DNA of 64,000 nt from Methylomarinum vadi (GTDB taxonomy: Bacteria > Pseudomonadota > Gammaproteobacteria > Methylococcales > Methylomonadaceae): contig NZ_JPON01000001.1 in the NCBI RefSeq assembly GCF_000733935.1, positions 930,001 to 994,000 of the forward strand, read 5' to 3'. Below, in pieces: positions 53,517 to 63,552 of this stretch. The notes beneath the pieces were generated by a model. The model was not told where the DNA came from. It worked only from the letters and a program-made list of their open reading frames with translations, and did not search any database. The position numbers and the translations under genes are program-made. Every line of letters begins with the position of its first letter. Position 1 is the stretch's first letter.

Positions 53517-54368
53517 CTATTTCGTCGCCGTGAGTCCCATATCATGAAATCCCTGGGCAAGCAGAGGCGCGACCCGTTGGCGCAGTATCGCCTTGAACTT
53601 TGCCCCATCGCGCGCCAACAGCGTCTCGACCGGCGCTTCATACGCCGTTGTTTTTTCGGCGGTCCGTGCAATGACCTTGCCCGATTTCGGATCGATTAAC
53701 TTGAGCAACACCTGCAACGAAAGTTGTCCGGCGAAGATTCTGTATTGGCCTATTCCCACCTCCAGAATGGCATCGGCCGAATCCGCTGCGGGCTTATTGC
53801 TTTCGTTGCCGATCCCACTCTGTTCATACCATCGCTCGACCGCATCATGCCAGCGAACTACATCCGCACCAAGCTCGCTGTCTGCCATCGGCAACCGCCC
53901 TAAGCGACGATCGACTGTCGTTTGCATTCGCGCCTTGTTGAGTTGAGTGGCCGCTTCATGCGACAACACGAGCGATGGCAGCCAGTCGGAAGACTGTGGC
54001 TCAACTAGGGCAATATCCGATGGCTCAACCAATTCAACGCTATCCCCCTCGCCGACAAGGCCTGCAACCAGCAAATCGCCCGGCAAACGGTAAAGCATGG
54101 TTTCGGCAACCACCGGCAAAACCATGTTGTCGTAATGCGCGTAAACCGGCATGCGTGTGTCCAGCAAATCCGGCATGATTTCCAGCGGCGGCGCTTCCAT
54201 TGCGACCACCCTCAGCGTCTTAATCTGCGTTCTTGCCGAATCCGGCAATTTAAGCGGAGCCGACATGCAGCCGGGCAATAATAACGCCAGCACGCAAGAA
54301 ACCGTGACTTTGGCGTTAAACCGATTGTTGTTAGGTTGATTTAGCCAGTTTGAAAACAGCTGAAACAT
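53517..54368 (-). CDS. Lipoprotein of unknown function heading the EmrAB operon
   Basis: A 283-residue protein. After a polar lead of about 20 residues comes a signal segment ending ALLLPGC near residue 34, a likely lipobox. The rest is soluble, with mixed alpha/beta pattern and a repeat of Leu/Val-rich strands (ILEVGIGQYRIFAGQLSLQVLLKLID). GAGGAGGG is nine bases upstream of the ATG. The region from about residue 215, where strands alternate with polar residues, could be a beta-sandwich. No family is recognised. It is the first gene of the pump operon and faces the divergent LysR gene. Confidence 0.65.
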   Translation of the reverse strand: MFQLFSNWLNQPNNNRFNAKVTVSCVLALLLPGCMSAPLKLPDSARTQIKTLRVVAMEAPPLEIMPDLLDTRMPVYAHYDNMVLPVVAETMLYRLPGDLLVAGLVGEGDSVELVEPSDIALVEPQSSDWLPSLVLSHEAATQLNKARMQTTVDRRLGRLPMADSELGADVVRWHDAVERWYEQSGIGNESNKPAADSADAILEVGIGQYRIFAGQLSLQVLLKLIDPKSGKVIARTAEKTTAYEAPVETLLARDGAKFKAILRQRVAPLLAQGFHDMGLTATK

Positions 54369-54511
54369 TTTAATACCCTCCTCTATACACCTATCACTGC
54401 AAGCCTTTACAACAAAACCGCTAGGCTTGACGACTACTATAAAATCCGATGATGAAATAGGACAAACGATTTTTATTGGACTTTAATATCGAAAATATCG
54501 ATACTAAAAAA

Positions 54512-55381
54512 ATGGACATCGAACAAATCAGAACTTTTTTAAGTGTCGCCGCCAATGGCAGCTTTCAAGAAGCCGCCAACAGGCTGTACGTCACGCAATC
54601 GACAGTCAGTACGCGCATCCAGCGCCTGGAAGCTTATCTCCGCGTACCGTTGTTCGTGCGCAACCGTTCCGGCGCTCATCTGACGCAACAAGGGCGGCGT
54701 TTCTTGCGTCATGCCAAATCGCTGCTGTTGACCTTGGAACAGGCGCGCCACGATATCGGCCTGCCCAGTCGCTTTCAAGGCAGCATCACGGTCGGCGCGC
54801 GGATCGCGCTGTGGGAGGAATTGTTGCCGCGTTGGATAGGTAAAATTCGGGAGAAATCGCCCGATGTCTCGATCCGCTGCGATATCGGCTTCGAAGAGGA
54901 CTTGATGCGCCGCTTGATCGAAGGAACGTTGGATATCGGCTTGATGTATACGCCGCAATACAGTCCGGGCCTCACGGTCGAACACCTGTTCGACGAAACC
55001 CTGGTGCTGTTGACGACCACGCCGAACAAGCCCTGGCCGGACGACGATTATGTTCATGTCGATTGGGGTCCGGCCTTTTATGCCCAACACCGCAACAGCT
55101 ACCCGACCCTGGAACGGCCGGCGCAAGTGGTCAATATCGGCTGGCTGGGCATACAATTGGTCCTGAATAATGGCGGTTCCTGCTACTTACCGATTCGTAT
55201 GGCGGAACCGTTTATCAAATCGCGACAATTGCACTTGGTCAGTGATAGCCCGCAATTCAAATTGCCGGCTTACATGGTGTTTCCGCAGGACAGCGATTGC
55301 ACGGTGATACAGCAGGTGCTGGACAAGCTTAGGGCCTTGGCCAAGTTCGAACAGCAAAAACGTTACCCGGGAATCGCTTAA
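54512..55381 (+). CDS. LysR-type transcriptional regulator
   Basis: A 289-residue protein with an N-terminal helix-turn-helix (IEQIRTFLSVAANGSFQEAANRLYVTQSTVSTRIQRLEAYL) and a periplasmic-binding-like effector domain (GSITVGARIALWEELLPRWIGKI onward). It faces the pump operon across about 140 bases, so it probably controls that operon and its own gene. The effector is unknown. The ATG at 54512 starts the typical HTH; an in-frame TTG at 54476 adds residues. No strong binding site is seen. Confidence 0.87.
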   Translation: MDIEQIRTFLSVAANGSFQEAANRLYVTQSTVSTRIQRLEAYLRVPLFVRNRSGAHLTQQGRRFLRHAKSLLLTLEQARHDIGLPSRFQGSITVGARIALWEELLPRWIGKIREKSPDVSIRCDIGFEEDLMRRLIEGTLDIGLMYTPQYSPGLTVEHLFDETLVLLTTTPNKPWPDDDYVHVDWGPAFYAQHRNSYPTLERPAQVVNIGWLGIQLVLNNGGSCYLPIRMAEPFIKSRQLHLVSDSPQFKLPAYMVFPQDSDCTVIQQVLDKLRALAKFEQQKRYPGIA

Positions 55382-55452
55382 ACCTATCGGTTATATGTTT
55401 CTATAAATAATGTATAACAACATCGTAGAGACTATTTATAAAGCCTTGAAGC

Positions 55453-55470
55453 CCGCATGAAACCATGCGG
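55453..55470. repeat. Hairpin between the LysR gene and psd
   Basis: CCGCATG-AAAC-CATGCGG is a perfect 7-bp stem. It is followed by GGATTCCGCAACGCGGCATCC-type sequence that looks like a degenerate extragenic repeat. It lies between converging genes, so it may also end transcription. Confidence 0.5.
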
Positions 55471-55550
55471 AATGCGGGACTTCGGAGCCACGCCATTCCC
55501 GGATTCCGCAACGCGGCATCCAGGCTACGAAGTATTTATAATGTAGATTA

Positions 55551-56427
55551 TTAAGTTAATATCTTGCCGATTAACTGCCCCACCTTTACCAGGGCCCCTT
55601 CCACAAAATCGCTTTCCCAACCGACCTTGTCGCCGGCAAACAGCAAGATCACGGTCGATCCCATATTGAAGCGCCCCATTTCTTCCCCTTTTTTTCCGCG
55701 GGGGGGGGTTATAAGGATAATTCCAATGCCGAATATCGCCGTGCGTCGGCGGCGTGATCACGCCGTCCCACACCGTCTCGATGCTGGCGGAAAAAATCGA
55801 TCCCACCATTACCAAGGCCATGGGGCCGGCCTCGCTGTCGAAAAAGCTGACGACGCGTTCATTCTTGGTATAGAGGCCGGGCATCAATTTTTGGGTAAGC
55901 GGATTAACACTGAATAAACGCCCCGGCACATGCACCGTTTCCAGCAACGTGGCGTTGAATGGCATATGCACCCGGTGATAGTCGCCCGGCGACAGCACGA
56001 TCGTCGCGTAAACGCCTTTTTCATAGGCTTCGGCATGCGGGCTTTCCCCGCCCAATAACGCCGAAACGGAAAATGTGCTGCCCTTGGCCTGTATGATCTC
56101 TCCTGAACTAATCCGGCCAGCCTGACTGACGATTCCATCGGCGGGACAGGCGATTCCGTTTTCCAATTTGGTAATAGGTCTCACCCCCTGCTTCAAGGCG
56201 CGGGTATAAAATGCGTTTAAGTTCGGGTAACGGTTCAGATTGCGCGAGACGGCCTCTTTGGTGTCGGTCTGATAGCGTTTGCCGAAGCGGCGAATCAATC
56301 GATTCTTGACGGCTTCGTTCTCGTATCGAGAAAGCCAACCCACTAGCCGGGATGCCAAGTGATGGGGATAAAGATACTGTGGCGCAATTCTAATCAATTC
56401 TTTAAAAGACAATTTTTTATTCAACAT
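55551..56427 (-). pseudogene. psd: Phosphatidylserine decarboxylase, frameshifted before the catalytic motif
   Basis: The first 245 residues match Psd (YLYPHHLASRLVGWLSRYEN, CPADGIVSQAGRI, SPGDYHRVHMPF, LFSVNPLTQKLMPGLYTKNERVV). A run of nine G at 55700-55708 then moves the frame. As written it continues to 55525 with unrelated sequence (300 residues). If one base of the run is removed, the frame reads KKGEEMGRFNMGSTVILLFAGDKVGW and ends at TAA 55551, giving 291 residues. MGST is the form of the LGST cleavage motif that makes the pyruvoyl cofactor. Psd makes phosphatidylethanolamine and is normally essential. Confidence 0.85.
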
Positions 56428-56595
56428 GATCCGTCCTCAACAACCCTGCTAAGAAATTGAAGAGATATTCTGGCATGGATAGGACGAAAATTATTGACGC
56501 TATGTCACAATCATGGGGTTTGATAAATCGCCAGCCGGATTTCGAAAGTTACAGATTAAAAACAATTATTATATTTTAAAATCAATTAATTATAT

Positions 56596-56614
56596 AACTT
56601 ACTTAAAGTAAGTT
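56596..56614. promoter_or_regulatory. Palindrome in the psd-recJ gap (operator candidate)
   Basis: AACTTACTT-A-AAGTAAGTT is a perfect 9-bp inverted repeat, in an AT-rich part of the 393-base gap (56428-56820) between two genes on the minus strand. Apart from a 13-codon frame near 56646 and a weak CCGAT/ATCGG stem, nothing else is seen in the gap. It lies upstream of psd (168 bases) and downstream of recJ. Confidence 0.35.
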
Positions 56615-56820
56615 ACAACGCATTGTTAATGTCGGATAAAGTAATGTATGAGGAGTTTCCCGTGAAACAAACTGCGGCATGTTGAACGGAAAACAGCGTG
56701 AATCCCGATAAAAATCGGTCAAAAATAAAGTCGCTCGAAATAGGAAAAAACTCCCTAAGACAGGATTGAGTCGGACATGCCGTCACATTGACCGGCCTGC
56801 CCGTAATTTTAAAAAATCGA

Positions 56821-58566
56821 TCACTCGACTCTTTCGAAGTACTTCAGCATCAATTGAATCGACCGGCTGCCCCGGTATTCATTGATGTCCAAGGCATAAG
56901 CTGCATTGATCTTGCGGCAACCCAGCCAACTCTCCGGTTTTTCAGTGAAAAAAGCGATGGCATCGATCAACAAAGAATTGAACGGCAGGCGCAGCACGAA
57001 TTTCAGGTGTTGTTGCCCGACAATCCGGCATTGGATGACATCGAACAAACCGTGAAACACCGGTTCGGGAAATTCCTGGCCCCAGGTCGCCGATTGTTGC
57101 AGTTGTTCGGCGAAATTCAGATTCAAATAGTTTTCATCCAACTCACCATCGGAATAAACTTTCTGTTCTAAATCAATATGTTCCAGCTTATTCCTAACAA
57201 CTTCATCAAAAGCCAACGCGAACGGCGGATAATCATGCATCTGTAAACTCAACCCCGCCGCCATCGCGTGGCCGCCGAACTTGTTCAACAGCTTCGGATG
57301 TTTGGCCGCGATCTCGCTCAAGACGTCGCGAATATGGATGCCGGCGATGGAGCGCGCCGAGCCCTTGATTTCGCCATTGTCGGCGGGCGCGAACGCCACC
57401 ACCGGACGGTGCAGCCGGTCCTTGATACGGGAGGCCAGTATGCCGATGACGCCTTGGTGCCAATCGCGATTGAACAGACAAACGCCGGCGGGCAAATGTT
57501 TTTCGTCCAAGGCTTTCATCTCCGACAGCAATTGCATGGCCTCGTGCTTCATCTGCCCTTCGATGTCCTTGCGATCCTGATTTAGCTCATCCAGTTGCCG
57601 CGCGGCGTTTTTGCAATAGTCGGCATCGTCGCTGAGCAGGCATTGAATACCCAAGGACATGTCGTCCATGCGTCCGGCGGCGTTCAAGCGAGGACCGATC
57701 GCAAAGCCGAGGTCGGCGGCGTTCAATCTGTTATATTGCCGCCCGGCCACTTCGATCAATGCCAGAATACCGGGATGGCATTGGCCGGAACGAATGCGCA
57801 ACAGCCCTTGATGGACCAGAATGCGATTGACCTGATCCAGCGCGACGACGTCCGCCACCGTGCCCAAGGCCACCAGATCGAGCAATTGCGCCAGATTCGG
57901 CTGTTCCAGGCCGCGCCGTTCGAACCAATGGCTATCCCGCAGCCGGCTGCGCAATGCCATCAGCACATAGAAAATGACGCCGACGCCGGCGATATTGCCG
58001 CTGGGAAACTCGTCATCCGGCAAGTTTGGATTGACGATGACATCGGCCTCGGGCAGGTTGTCGCCCGGCAGGTGATGGTCGGTCACCAACACCTTGATGC
58101 CTTGTTCCCTGGCGGCGGCGACGCCGGCGATGCTGGAAATGCCATTATCGACAGTGATGATGATCTCGGCTTGTTGCTGCTTGACCAGCTCGACGATTTC
58201 CGGGGTGAGCCCGTAGCCGTATTCGAAGCGGTTGGGAACGACGAAGGAAACCTGTTCGGCGCCCAACAGGCGCAGTCCGCGCACGCCGACGGCGCAGCTG
58301 GTCGCGCCGTCGGCGTCGAAATCGGCGACGATGCAGATTTTTCGCCCCGATTCGATGGCATTAGTCAACTGCTCCACCATCGCTTCCATGCCGGTCAACA
58401 ACCACGGCGACGGCAGCCTGTTCAGGGTGCGTTCCAATTGTTCCGGTTGGCTGATGCCGCGGCTACTGAAGATGCGCTGTAACAACGGGTCCATGCCCTC
58501 CACCTGCAGCTTCTTCTTGCCTTCCGGACGCAGTACGATTTGTTTTTTTACACCCTGATAATACAT
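56821..58566 (-). CDS. recJ: Single-stranded-DNA-specific exonuclease RecJ
   Basis: A 581-residue nuclease that degrades single-stranded DNA 5' to 3' in recombination and mismatch repair. DHH-family motifs are clear: VADFDADGATSC (about residue 80), TVDNGISS, VTDHHLPG (about residue 163), and the DHHA1 element FGGHAMAAGLSL (about residue 437). FAIGPRLNAAGRM lies in the core. The length is typical. The gene is separated from thrC by a terminator, so it may have its own promoter. Confidence 0.94.
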   Translation of the reverse strand: MYYQGVKKQIVLRPEGKKKLQVEGMDPLLQRIFSSRGISQPEQLERTLNRLPSPWLLTGMEAMVEQLTNAIESGRKICIVADFDADGATSCAVGVRGLRLLGAEQVSFVVPNRFEYGYGLTPEIVELVKQQQAEIIITVDNGISSIAGVAAAREQGIKVLVTDHHLPGDNLPEADVIVNPNLPDDEFPSGNIAGVGVIFYVLMALRSRLRDSHWFERRGLEQPNLAQLLDLVALGTVADVVALDQVNRILVHQGLLRIRSGQCHPGILALIEVAGRQYNRLNAADLGFAIGPRLNAAGRMDDMSLGIQCLLSDDADYCKNAARQLDELNQDRKDIEGQMKHEAMQLLSEMKALDEKHLPAGVCLFNRDWHQGVIGILASRIKDRLHRPVVAFAPADNGEIKGSARSIAGIHIRDVLSEIAAKHPKLLNKFGGHAMAAGLSLQMHDYPPFALAFDEVVRNKLEHIDLEQKVYSDGELDENYLNLNFAEQLQQSATWGQEFPEPVFHGLFDVIQCRIVGQQHLKFVLRLPFNSLLIDAIAFFTEKPESWLGCRKINAAYALDINEYRGSRSIQLMLKYFERVE

Positions 58567-58577
58567 GCTAGACGATT

Positions 58578-58600
58578 AAAAAAGCCGGCATCAGCCGGCT
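58578..58600 (-). terminator. Rho-independent terminator after thrC
   Basis: AGCCGGC-TGAT-GCCGGCT forms a 7-bp stem on the minus strand and is followed by six T. It lies between the thrC stop (58623) and the recJ start (58566), so it probably ends the hom-thrC transcript. Confidence 0.8.
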
Positions 58601-58622
58601 CTTGTTGCATAATGGTCGAAAC

Positions 58623-59717
58623 TTACATGCGGTCCAGTATCGCTCTCTTGACCGCGTCGAGCGTCGCATCGATCGTCACCGGATGCGTGTCCTTGCATTG
58701 GCTGATGGCCGTGTCCGGGTCCTTCAAGCCGTTGCCGGTCAGCGTACAAACGATGCTGCTGCCTTCCGGTATCTTGCCCGCACCGATATCCTGCAGGGCG
58801 CCGGCCAACGAAGTCGCCGAGGCCGGTTCGCAAAAAATGCCTTCAAATTGCGACAGCATTTTCTGGGCGGCGAGAATTTGTTCGTCGGTCATCGCATCGA
58901 ACCAGCCGCCGGACTCCTTCTGCGCATTCCAGGCTTTGTCCCAGGATTGCGGATGGCCGATGCGGATCGCCGTGGCGATGGTTTCGGGATGATCAATCAT
59001 CTTACCGGAAATGAACGGCGCCGCGCCCGCCGCCTGATATCCGCACATGACCGGACGCTTATCGGTCACGGCCTTGAGATTCTCGCTAGCGCGGGCGTAT
59101 TCCGAGTAACCTTTCCAGTAGGCCGAAATATTGCCGGCATTGCCGACCGGCAAGCAATGAAAATCGGGCGCCGTGCCCAGTTCATCGACGATTTCGAAGG
59201 CAGCCGTCTTCTGCCCTTCGAGCCGATACGGATTGATCGAGTTGACGATCGTGACCGGCGCATGGTCGGCCAATTGCTTGACCAAGGCCATGCCGACATC
59301 GAAATTGCCGTTGATTTGAATGATTTCGGCGCCATACATCAGCGTCTGCGCCAATTTACCCAGCGCGATCTTGCCTTCAGGGATCAACACGAAGGCCTTG
59401 ATGCCGGCACGTACCGCGTAAGCCGCAGCCGATGCGGACGTGTTGCCGGTCGAAGCGCAAAGAATAGCCTGGCTGCCCTCTTCCACGGCCTTGGTCACGG
59501 CCATGGTCATGCCGCGGTCCTTGAATGAACCGGTCGGATTGAGCCCCTCGAATTTGACGTAGATATCGACATCCTTGCCGATCAGGCGCGGAATGTTTTG
59601 CAGTTGAATCAGCGGCGTATTGCCTTCGCCGATACTGATGATGCGCGTGCTTTCACTGACCGGCAAGCGGTCGCGGTAGGTTTCGATCAAACCTGTATAA
59701 CGTTTACGAATTGACAT
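58623..59717 (-). CDS. thrC: Threonine synthase
   Basis: A 364-residue PLP enzyme that converts O-phosphohomoserine to threonine. PLP-binding Lys is in [12 protein letters not shown] (about residue 65), with phosphate-binding SGTGN-type [14 protein letters not shown] and the C-terminal [11 protein letters not shown]. It is the short (non-E. coli-like) type of threonine synthase. Its ATG lies six bases after the hom stop, so hom-thrC is one operon. A terminator follows. Confidence 0.94.
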   Translation of the reverse strand: MSIRKRYTGLIETYRDRLPVSESTRIISIGEGNTPLIQLQNIPRLIGKDVDIYVKFEGLNPTGSFKDRGMTMAVTKAVEEGSQAILCASTGNTSASAAAYAVRAGIKAFVLIPEGKIALGKLAQTLMYGAEIIQINGNFDVGMALVKQLADHAPVTIVNSINPYRLEGQKTAAFEIVDELGTAPDFHCLPVGNAGNISAYWKGYSEYARASENLKAVTDKRPVMCGYQAAGAAPFISGKMIDHPETIATAIRIGHPQSWDKAWNAQKESGGWFDAMTDEQILAAQKMLSQFEGIFCEPASATSLAGALQDIGAGKIPEGSSIVCTLTGNGLKDPDTAISQCKDTHPVTIDATLDAVKRAILDRM

Positions 59718-59723
59718 AATAAA

Positions 59724-61034
59724 TTATTTCAGGGATTCCAGACGGATGCGGCAGACTTTGCCGGTAACGGTGGACAATGCCTCGATTTCGACGATCGCGG
59801 CATTCATTTCTTTTTCCAGGGTCAACTGGGTCAGCATGATGACGGGCAAAGTCGACTCGCCTTCACAGGGCTCTTTTTGAATGATCGCCTCGATGCTGAT
59901 TTGATGATTGGCGAGAATGCGGGTGATATCGGCCAGCACGCCGGGCTTGTCCTCGGCGGTCAGGCGCAGGTAGTAAGAGGTGTTGATTTCCTCGTCGGAC
60001 AACACCGGAATATCGACGATCGCCTCCGGCTGGAAGGCCAGGTGCGGCACCCGGTTTTCCGGATCGCTGGTCAACGCGCGGACCACATCGACGACATCGG
60101 CCACCACGGCGGACGCGGTCGCCTCGGCGCCGGCCCCGGCGCCGTAATAGAGGGTTGGCCCAACCGCATCGCCTTTGACCAATACCGCATTCATGACGCC
60201 GTTGACATTGGCGATCAAGCGGCGTTCGGGTATCAGGGTCGGGTGAACCCGGAGTTCGATTCCCTTTGACGTTTTACGGGCAATGCCGAGATGCTTGATG
60301 CGATAGCCCAGTTGCTCGGCATATTCGACATCCTCACGGGTAATTTTAGTAATCCCCTCGGTAAAGGCCTTGTCGAACTGCAGCGGAATACCGAAGGCGA
60401 TCGACGCCAGAATGGTCAGTTTATGGGCCGCGTCGATGCCTTCCACGTCGAAGGTCGGGTCAGCCTCGGCATAACCCAAGGCCTGGGCCTCGGCCAGCAC
60501 ATCGGCGAATTCGCGGCCCTTGTCGCGCATCTCGGTCAGGATGAAGTTGCCGGTGCCGTTGATAATGCCGGCCAGCCATTCGATCTGATTGCCGGCCAAA
60601 CCTTCGCGGATCGCCTTGATGATCGGAATGCCGCCGGCGACAGCCGCCTCGAACAACACCATCACGCCCTTGGCGCTGGCCCGCTTGAAGATTTCGTTGC
60701 CGTGCAATGCGATCAAAGCCTTGTTGGCGGTGACCACGTGTTTGCCGTTTTCGATCGCCTGTAACACCAGCTCCTTGGCCAGCGTATCGCCGCCGATCAG
60801 TTCCAGCACGACATCGATTTCCGGGTCATTGACGATTTCGAACGGATCGGTGGTCAAAGCTATGTCTTGAGTGTCGCAAATTCGTTCGCGATCCAGATTC
60901 CTGGCCGAAGCGCGGGTCACGATGATGTCGCGCCCGGCCCTACGGGCAATTTCCTTTGCGTTTCGTTTCAGCACATTGACGGTGCCGCCGCCAACCGTAC
61001 CCAATCCCAACAAACCAATTTTTACCGGTTTCAA
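59724..61034 (-). CDS. hom: Homoserine dehydrogenase
   Basis: A 436-residue monofunctional enzyme. The NAD(P) site is GLLGLGTVGGGTVNVL at the N-terminus. ASVAGGIPIIK-type EAAVAGGIPIIKAIREGL (about residue 132) and EADPTFDVEGIDAAHKL (about residue 195) hold catalytic residues. A C-terminal ACT domain (YYLRLTAEDKPGVLADITRIL, about residue 350) suggests feedback control by threonine. It reduces aspartate semialdehyde to homoserine. It is transcribed with thrC. Confidence 0.95.
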   Translation of the reverse strand: MKPVKIGLLGLGTVGGGTVNVLKRNAKEIARRAGRDIIVTRASARNLDRERICDTQDIALTTDPFEIVNDPEIDVVLELIGGDTLAKELVLQAIENGKHVVTANKALIALHGNEIFKRASAKGVMVLFEAAVAGGIPIIKAIREGLAGNQIEWLAGIINGTGNFILTEMRDKGREFADVLAEAQALGYAEADPTFDVEGIDAAHKLTILASIAFGIPLQFDKAFTEGITKITREDVEYAEQLGYRIKHLGIARKTSKGIELRVHPTLIPERRLIANVNGVMNAVLVKGDAVGPTLYYGAGAGAEATASAVVADVVDVVRALTSDPENRVPHLAFQPEAIVDIPVLSDEEINTSYYLRLTAEDKPGVLADITRILANHQISIEAIIQKEPCEGESTLPVIMLTQLTLEKEMNAAIVEIEALSTVTGKVCRIRLESLK

Positions 61035-61173
61035 ATGTCACTCCCAAACTTTAACTTCTTTAGACTTCAGTTCCGCAATCATTTCCCTTCTCGACTAGAG
61101 CAGCAGATATAGGACAACGTTGGTTCCGTTGCAGACAACCAACCCCTCGGCGCGAACACGATAACAACCGGAC

Positions 61174-61202
61174 ATTATACTACGTTGTCTTTCTTCAGCA
61201 TA
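61174..61202 (-). promoter_or_regulatory. Possible promoter upstream of hom
   Basis: On the minus strand TATAAT occurs at 61174-61179, at the very end of alaC and about 140 bases upstream of hom. The -35 region 17 bases further upstream is poor (TATGCT). Weak call. Confidence 0.3.
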
Positions 61203-62359
61203 TTGCGAATACCCCGCAAAGCCTGGCGCGTGCGGTGCTCGTTTTCGATCAAGCTGAAACGAACATGGTCGTCGCCATGCTGGCCAAAGCCGATCCCCGG
61301 AGAAACCGCGACTTTGGCATCGATAATCATTTTCTTGCTGAATTCGAGTGACCCCATCGCCTTATAGGGTTCAGGAATTGGCGCCCAGACAAACATCGTC
61401 GCCTTGGGTTTTTCCACCTTCCACCCCATTGCATTCAAGCCGTCGCACAACACATCGCGTCGGCTTTTATACATGGTGCAAATTTCCTGGACACAATCCT
61501 GCGGGCCTTCCAATGCCGTAATCGCGGCCACCTGTATCGGCGTGAAGGTACCGTAATCCATATAAGATTTGATTCGCGTCAATGCCGCAACCAGCTTCTG
61601 GTTTCCGCACATGAACCCCACCCGCCAACCGGGCATGTTGTAACTTTTCGACAAGGAAAAGAACTCGACGGCAACGTCTTTGCCCCCTTCGACTTGTAAA
61701 ACCGACGGTGCTTTGTAACCGTCGAACACGATATCGGCATAGGCGATGTCATGGACGATCCAAATATCATGGCGCTTGGCCATCGCCACGATCTTTTCGA
61801 AGAAATCGAGCTCGATGCACTGGGTGGTCGGATTGCCGGGAAAATTGAGAATCAACATTTTCGGCTTGGGCCAGCAATCCTCGATCGCCCTTTCCAATTC
61901 CTCGAAAAAATTGATACCGGGGACCAGCGGCACATGGCGCAAGTCGGCGCCGGCAATGACCACGCCGTAAGGATGAATCGGATAGGCGGGACTAGGCACC
62001 AAAACGATATCGCCAGGCCCTAAGGTCGCCAAGGCCAAATGGGCGAGACCTTCCTTGGAGCCGATAGTGACGATCGCCTCGGTTTCCGGGTCCAAGTCGA
62101 CATCGAAACGGGTTTTATACCAATTACAAATGGCTCGCCGTAGCCGAGGAATACCTTTGGAAACGGAATAACGATGCGTGTCGCCGCGAATGGTCGCCTC
62201 GACCATTTTATCGACAATATGCTTGGGCGTCGGCTGGTCGGGATTTCCCATCCCAAAATCTATAATATCCTCACCCGCGGCACGAGCCTTGGCCTTTAAT
62301 TCGTTGACGATATTAAAAACATAAGGCGGGAGGCGGCTGATGCGATGAAATTCTTCCAT
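61175..62359 (-). CDS. alaC: Alanine transaminase (AlaC-like class I aminotransferase)
   Basis: A 394-residue PLP aminotransferase. [18 protein letters not shown] and [20 protein letters not shown] are class I/II motifs, [14 protein letters not shown] (about residue 170) binds PLP, and the Lys is in [20 protein letters not shown] (about residue 232). The C-terminal [17 protein letters not shown] carries the carboxylate-binding Arg. It matches AlaC, which makes alanine from pyruvate and glutamate. It lies upstream of hom on the same strand but 140 bases apart. Confidence 0.9.
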   Translation of the reverse strand: MEEFHRISRLPPYVFNIVNELKAKARAAGEDIIDFGMGNPDQPTPKHIVDKMVEATIRGDTHRYSVSKGIPRLRRAICNWYKTRFDVDLDPETEAIVTIGSKEGLAHLALATLGPGDIVLVPSPAYPIHPYGVVIAGADLRHVPLVPGINFFEELERAIEDCWPKPKMLILNFPGNPTTQCIELDFFEKIVAMAKRHDIWIVHDIAYADIVFDGYKAPSVLQVEGGKDVAVEFFSLSKSYNMPGWRVGFMCGNQKLVAALTRIKSYMDYGTFTPIQVAAITALEGPQDCVQEICTMYKSRRDVLCDGLNAMGWKVEKPKATMFVWAPIPEPYKAMGSLEFSKKMIIDAKVAVSPGIGFGQHGDDHVRFSLIENEHRTRQALRGIRNMLKKDNVV

Positions 62360-62596
62360 TAAAGACTCTAAGACCCTAAAAATAAATTGATGGATGAACG
62401 GTTCGGCTGCTAACTCTCTTTTAGTTCACAACCGCATTTTCCTAGAACACGACAAACATTCTAAATTAGTGTTTTTACAAATTTTTGTCAATTAGCAGTG
62501 ATGATAATTCGGGGATTTTTTTACACCCCGGAGATTTGCTGTAAATGGCTTTCAATCGTTCTTGAAGCGATACGGCATTCGGCCTCTTCAGAATGC

Positions 62597-63364
62597 TTAA
62601 TTACCCGCTAAAATTGCACCAACGCGGTGCAAATCCTCTTCGGTATCGACACCCGCTTCCGGGGTTTTGGCGACCGTCTTGACCAGAATTTTTTCGCCAT
62701 GCCATAACACGCGCAATTGTTCCAAGCATTCTACGGCTTCGAGCGGCGACGGTCGCCAACTGCAATACCGCTGCAGAAAAGACACCCGATAGGCGTACAT
62801 GCCGATATGGCGCAAAAACGGCAAGGCCTCGTTTGCCATATTCGCCCTATCGGGAAAGCCCCCCCGCTCCCAGGGAATCGGCGCCCTACTGAAATAGAGT
62901 GCGTAACCGGACTTATCCAGCACCACCTTGACCGCGTTGGGATTGAAGATTTCGGCCTGATCCTCGATGCGCGCCGCCAGCGTCGCCATGCCGGCCCGGC
63001 CCTGACCGGACAGAGCGGTCGCCACATCATTGATGTAGGAAGGCGGAATCAACGGCTCATCCCCCTGCAGATTGACGATGACATCTTCTGCCTGCCAGTT
63101 TAATTGCCTGGCGACTTCGGCGATGCGTTCGGTACCGGATTGATGACCGGGATCGGTCATGACGACCTGCAGCCCTAAGCGTTCGACCTCGGCAAAAATC
63201 CGCTCATCGTCGGTGGCGACCACTACCTGCTCCGCACTGGCTTCCAGGGCGCGTTCGCAGACATGCGCAATCATCGGTTTACCGGCGATTTCCAGCAACG
63301 GTTTGCCCGGCAGGCGGCTGGAACCGTACCTGGCGGGAATGACGACTTTGAATCCGTCGCTCAT
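62597..63364 (-). CDS. kdsB: 3-deoxy-manno-octulosonate cytidylyltransferase
   Basis: A 255-residue nucleotidyltransferase that activates Kdo with CTP for lipopolysaccharide synthesis. [22 protein letters not shown] is the nucleotide-binding N-terminus, with [25 protein letters not shown] and [12 protein letters not shown] following. [25 protein letters not shown] is the conserved C-terminal part. It overlaps trm112 by four bases, as the last gene of lpxK-trm112-kdsB. Confidence 0.95.
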   Translation of the reverse strand: MSDGFKVVIPARYGSSRLPGKPLLEIAGKPMIAHVCERALEASAEQVVVATDDERIFAEVERLGLQVVMTDPGHQSGTERIAEVARQLNWQAEDVIVNLQGDEPLIPPSYINDVATALSGQGRAGMATLAARIEDQAEIFNPNAVKVVLDKSGYALYFSRAPIPWERGGFPDRANMANEALPFLRHIGMYAYRVSFLQRYCSWRPSPLEAVECLEQLRVLWHGEKILVKTVAKTPEAGVDTEEDLHRVGAILAGN

Positions 63365-63552
63365 ATGTTCAAGGCGTCTATTTCTTCATCGGTCAATTCG
63401 CGCGCCTCGTCCTCCAACATAACCGGAATGTCGTCGCGGATCGGGAATGCCAAGCGATCGGCCTTACAGATCAATTCCTGATTATTTTTGTCGTAGACCA
63501 AGGAGCTTTTGCAAATCGGACATGCCAGAATATCGAGTAATTTTTTATCCAT
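63361..63552 (-). CDS. Trm112 family protein
   Basis: A 63-residue protein. [23 protein letters not shown] (from residue 7) has two Cys pairs, though the second is a single Cys here, and [21 protein letters not shown] is the conserved end. It is usually found between lpxK and kdsB in proteobacteria; its function there is not established. It overlaps both neighbours (lpxK by eight bases, kdsB by four). Confidence 0.9.
   Translation of the reverse strand: MDKKLLDILACPICKSSLVYDKNNQELICKADRLAFPIRDDIPVMLEDEARELTDEEIDALNI

Noticed and set aside
57595-58482. 295-codon plus-strand frame opposite recJ
   Set aside because: RecJ is full-length with all motifs; no domain or binding site in the opposite frame.
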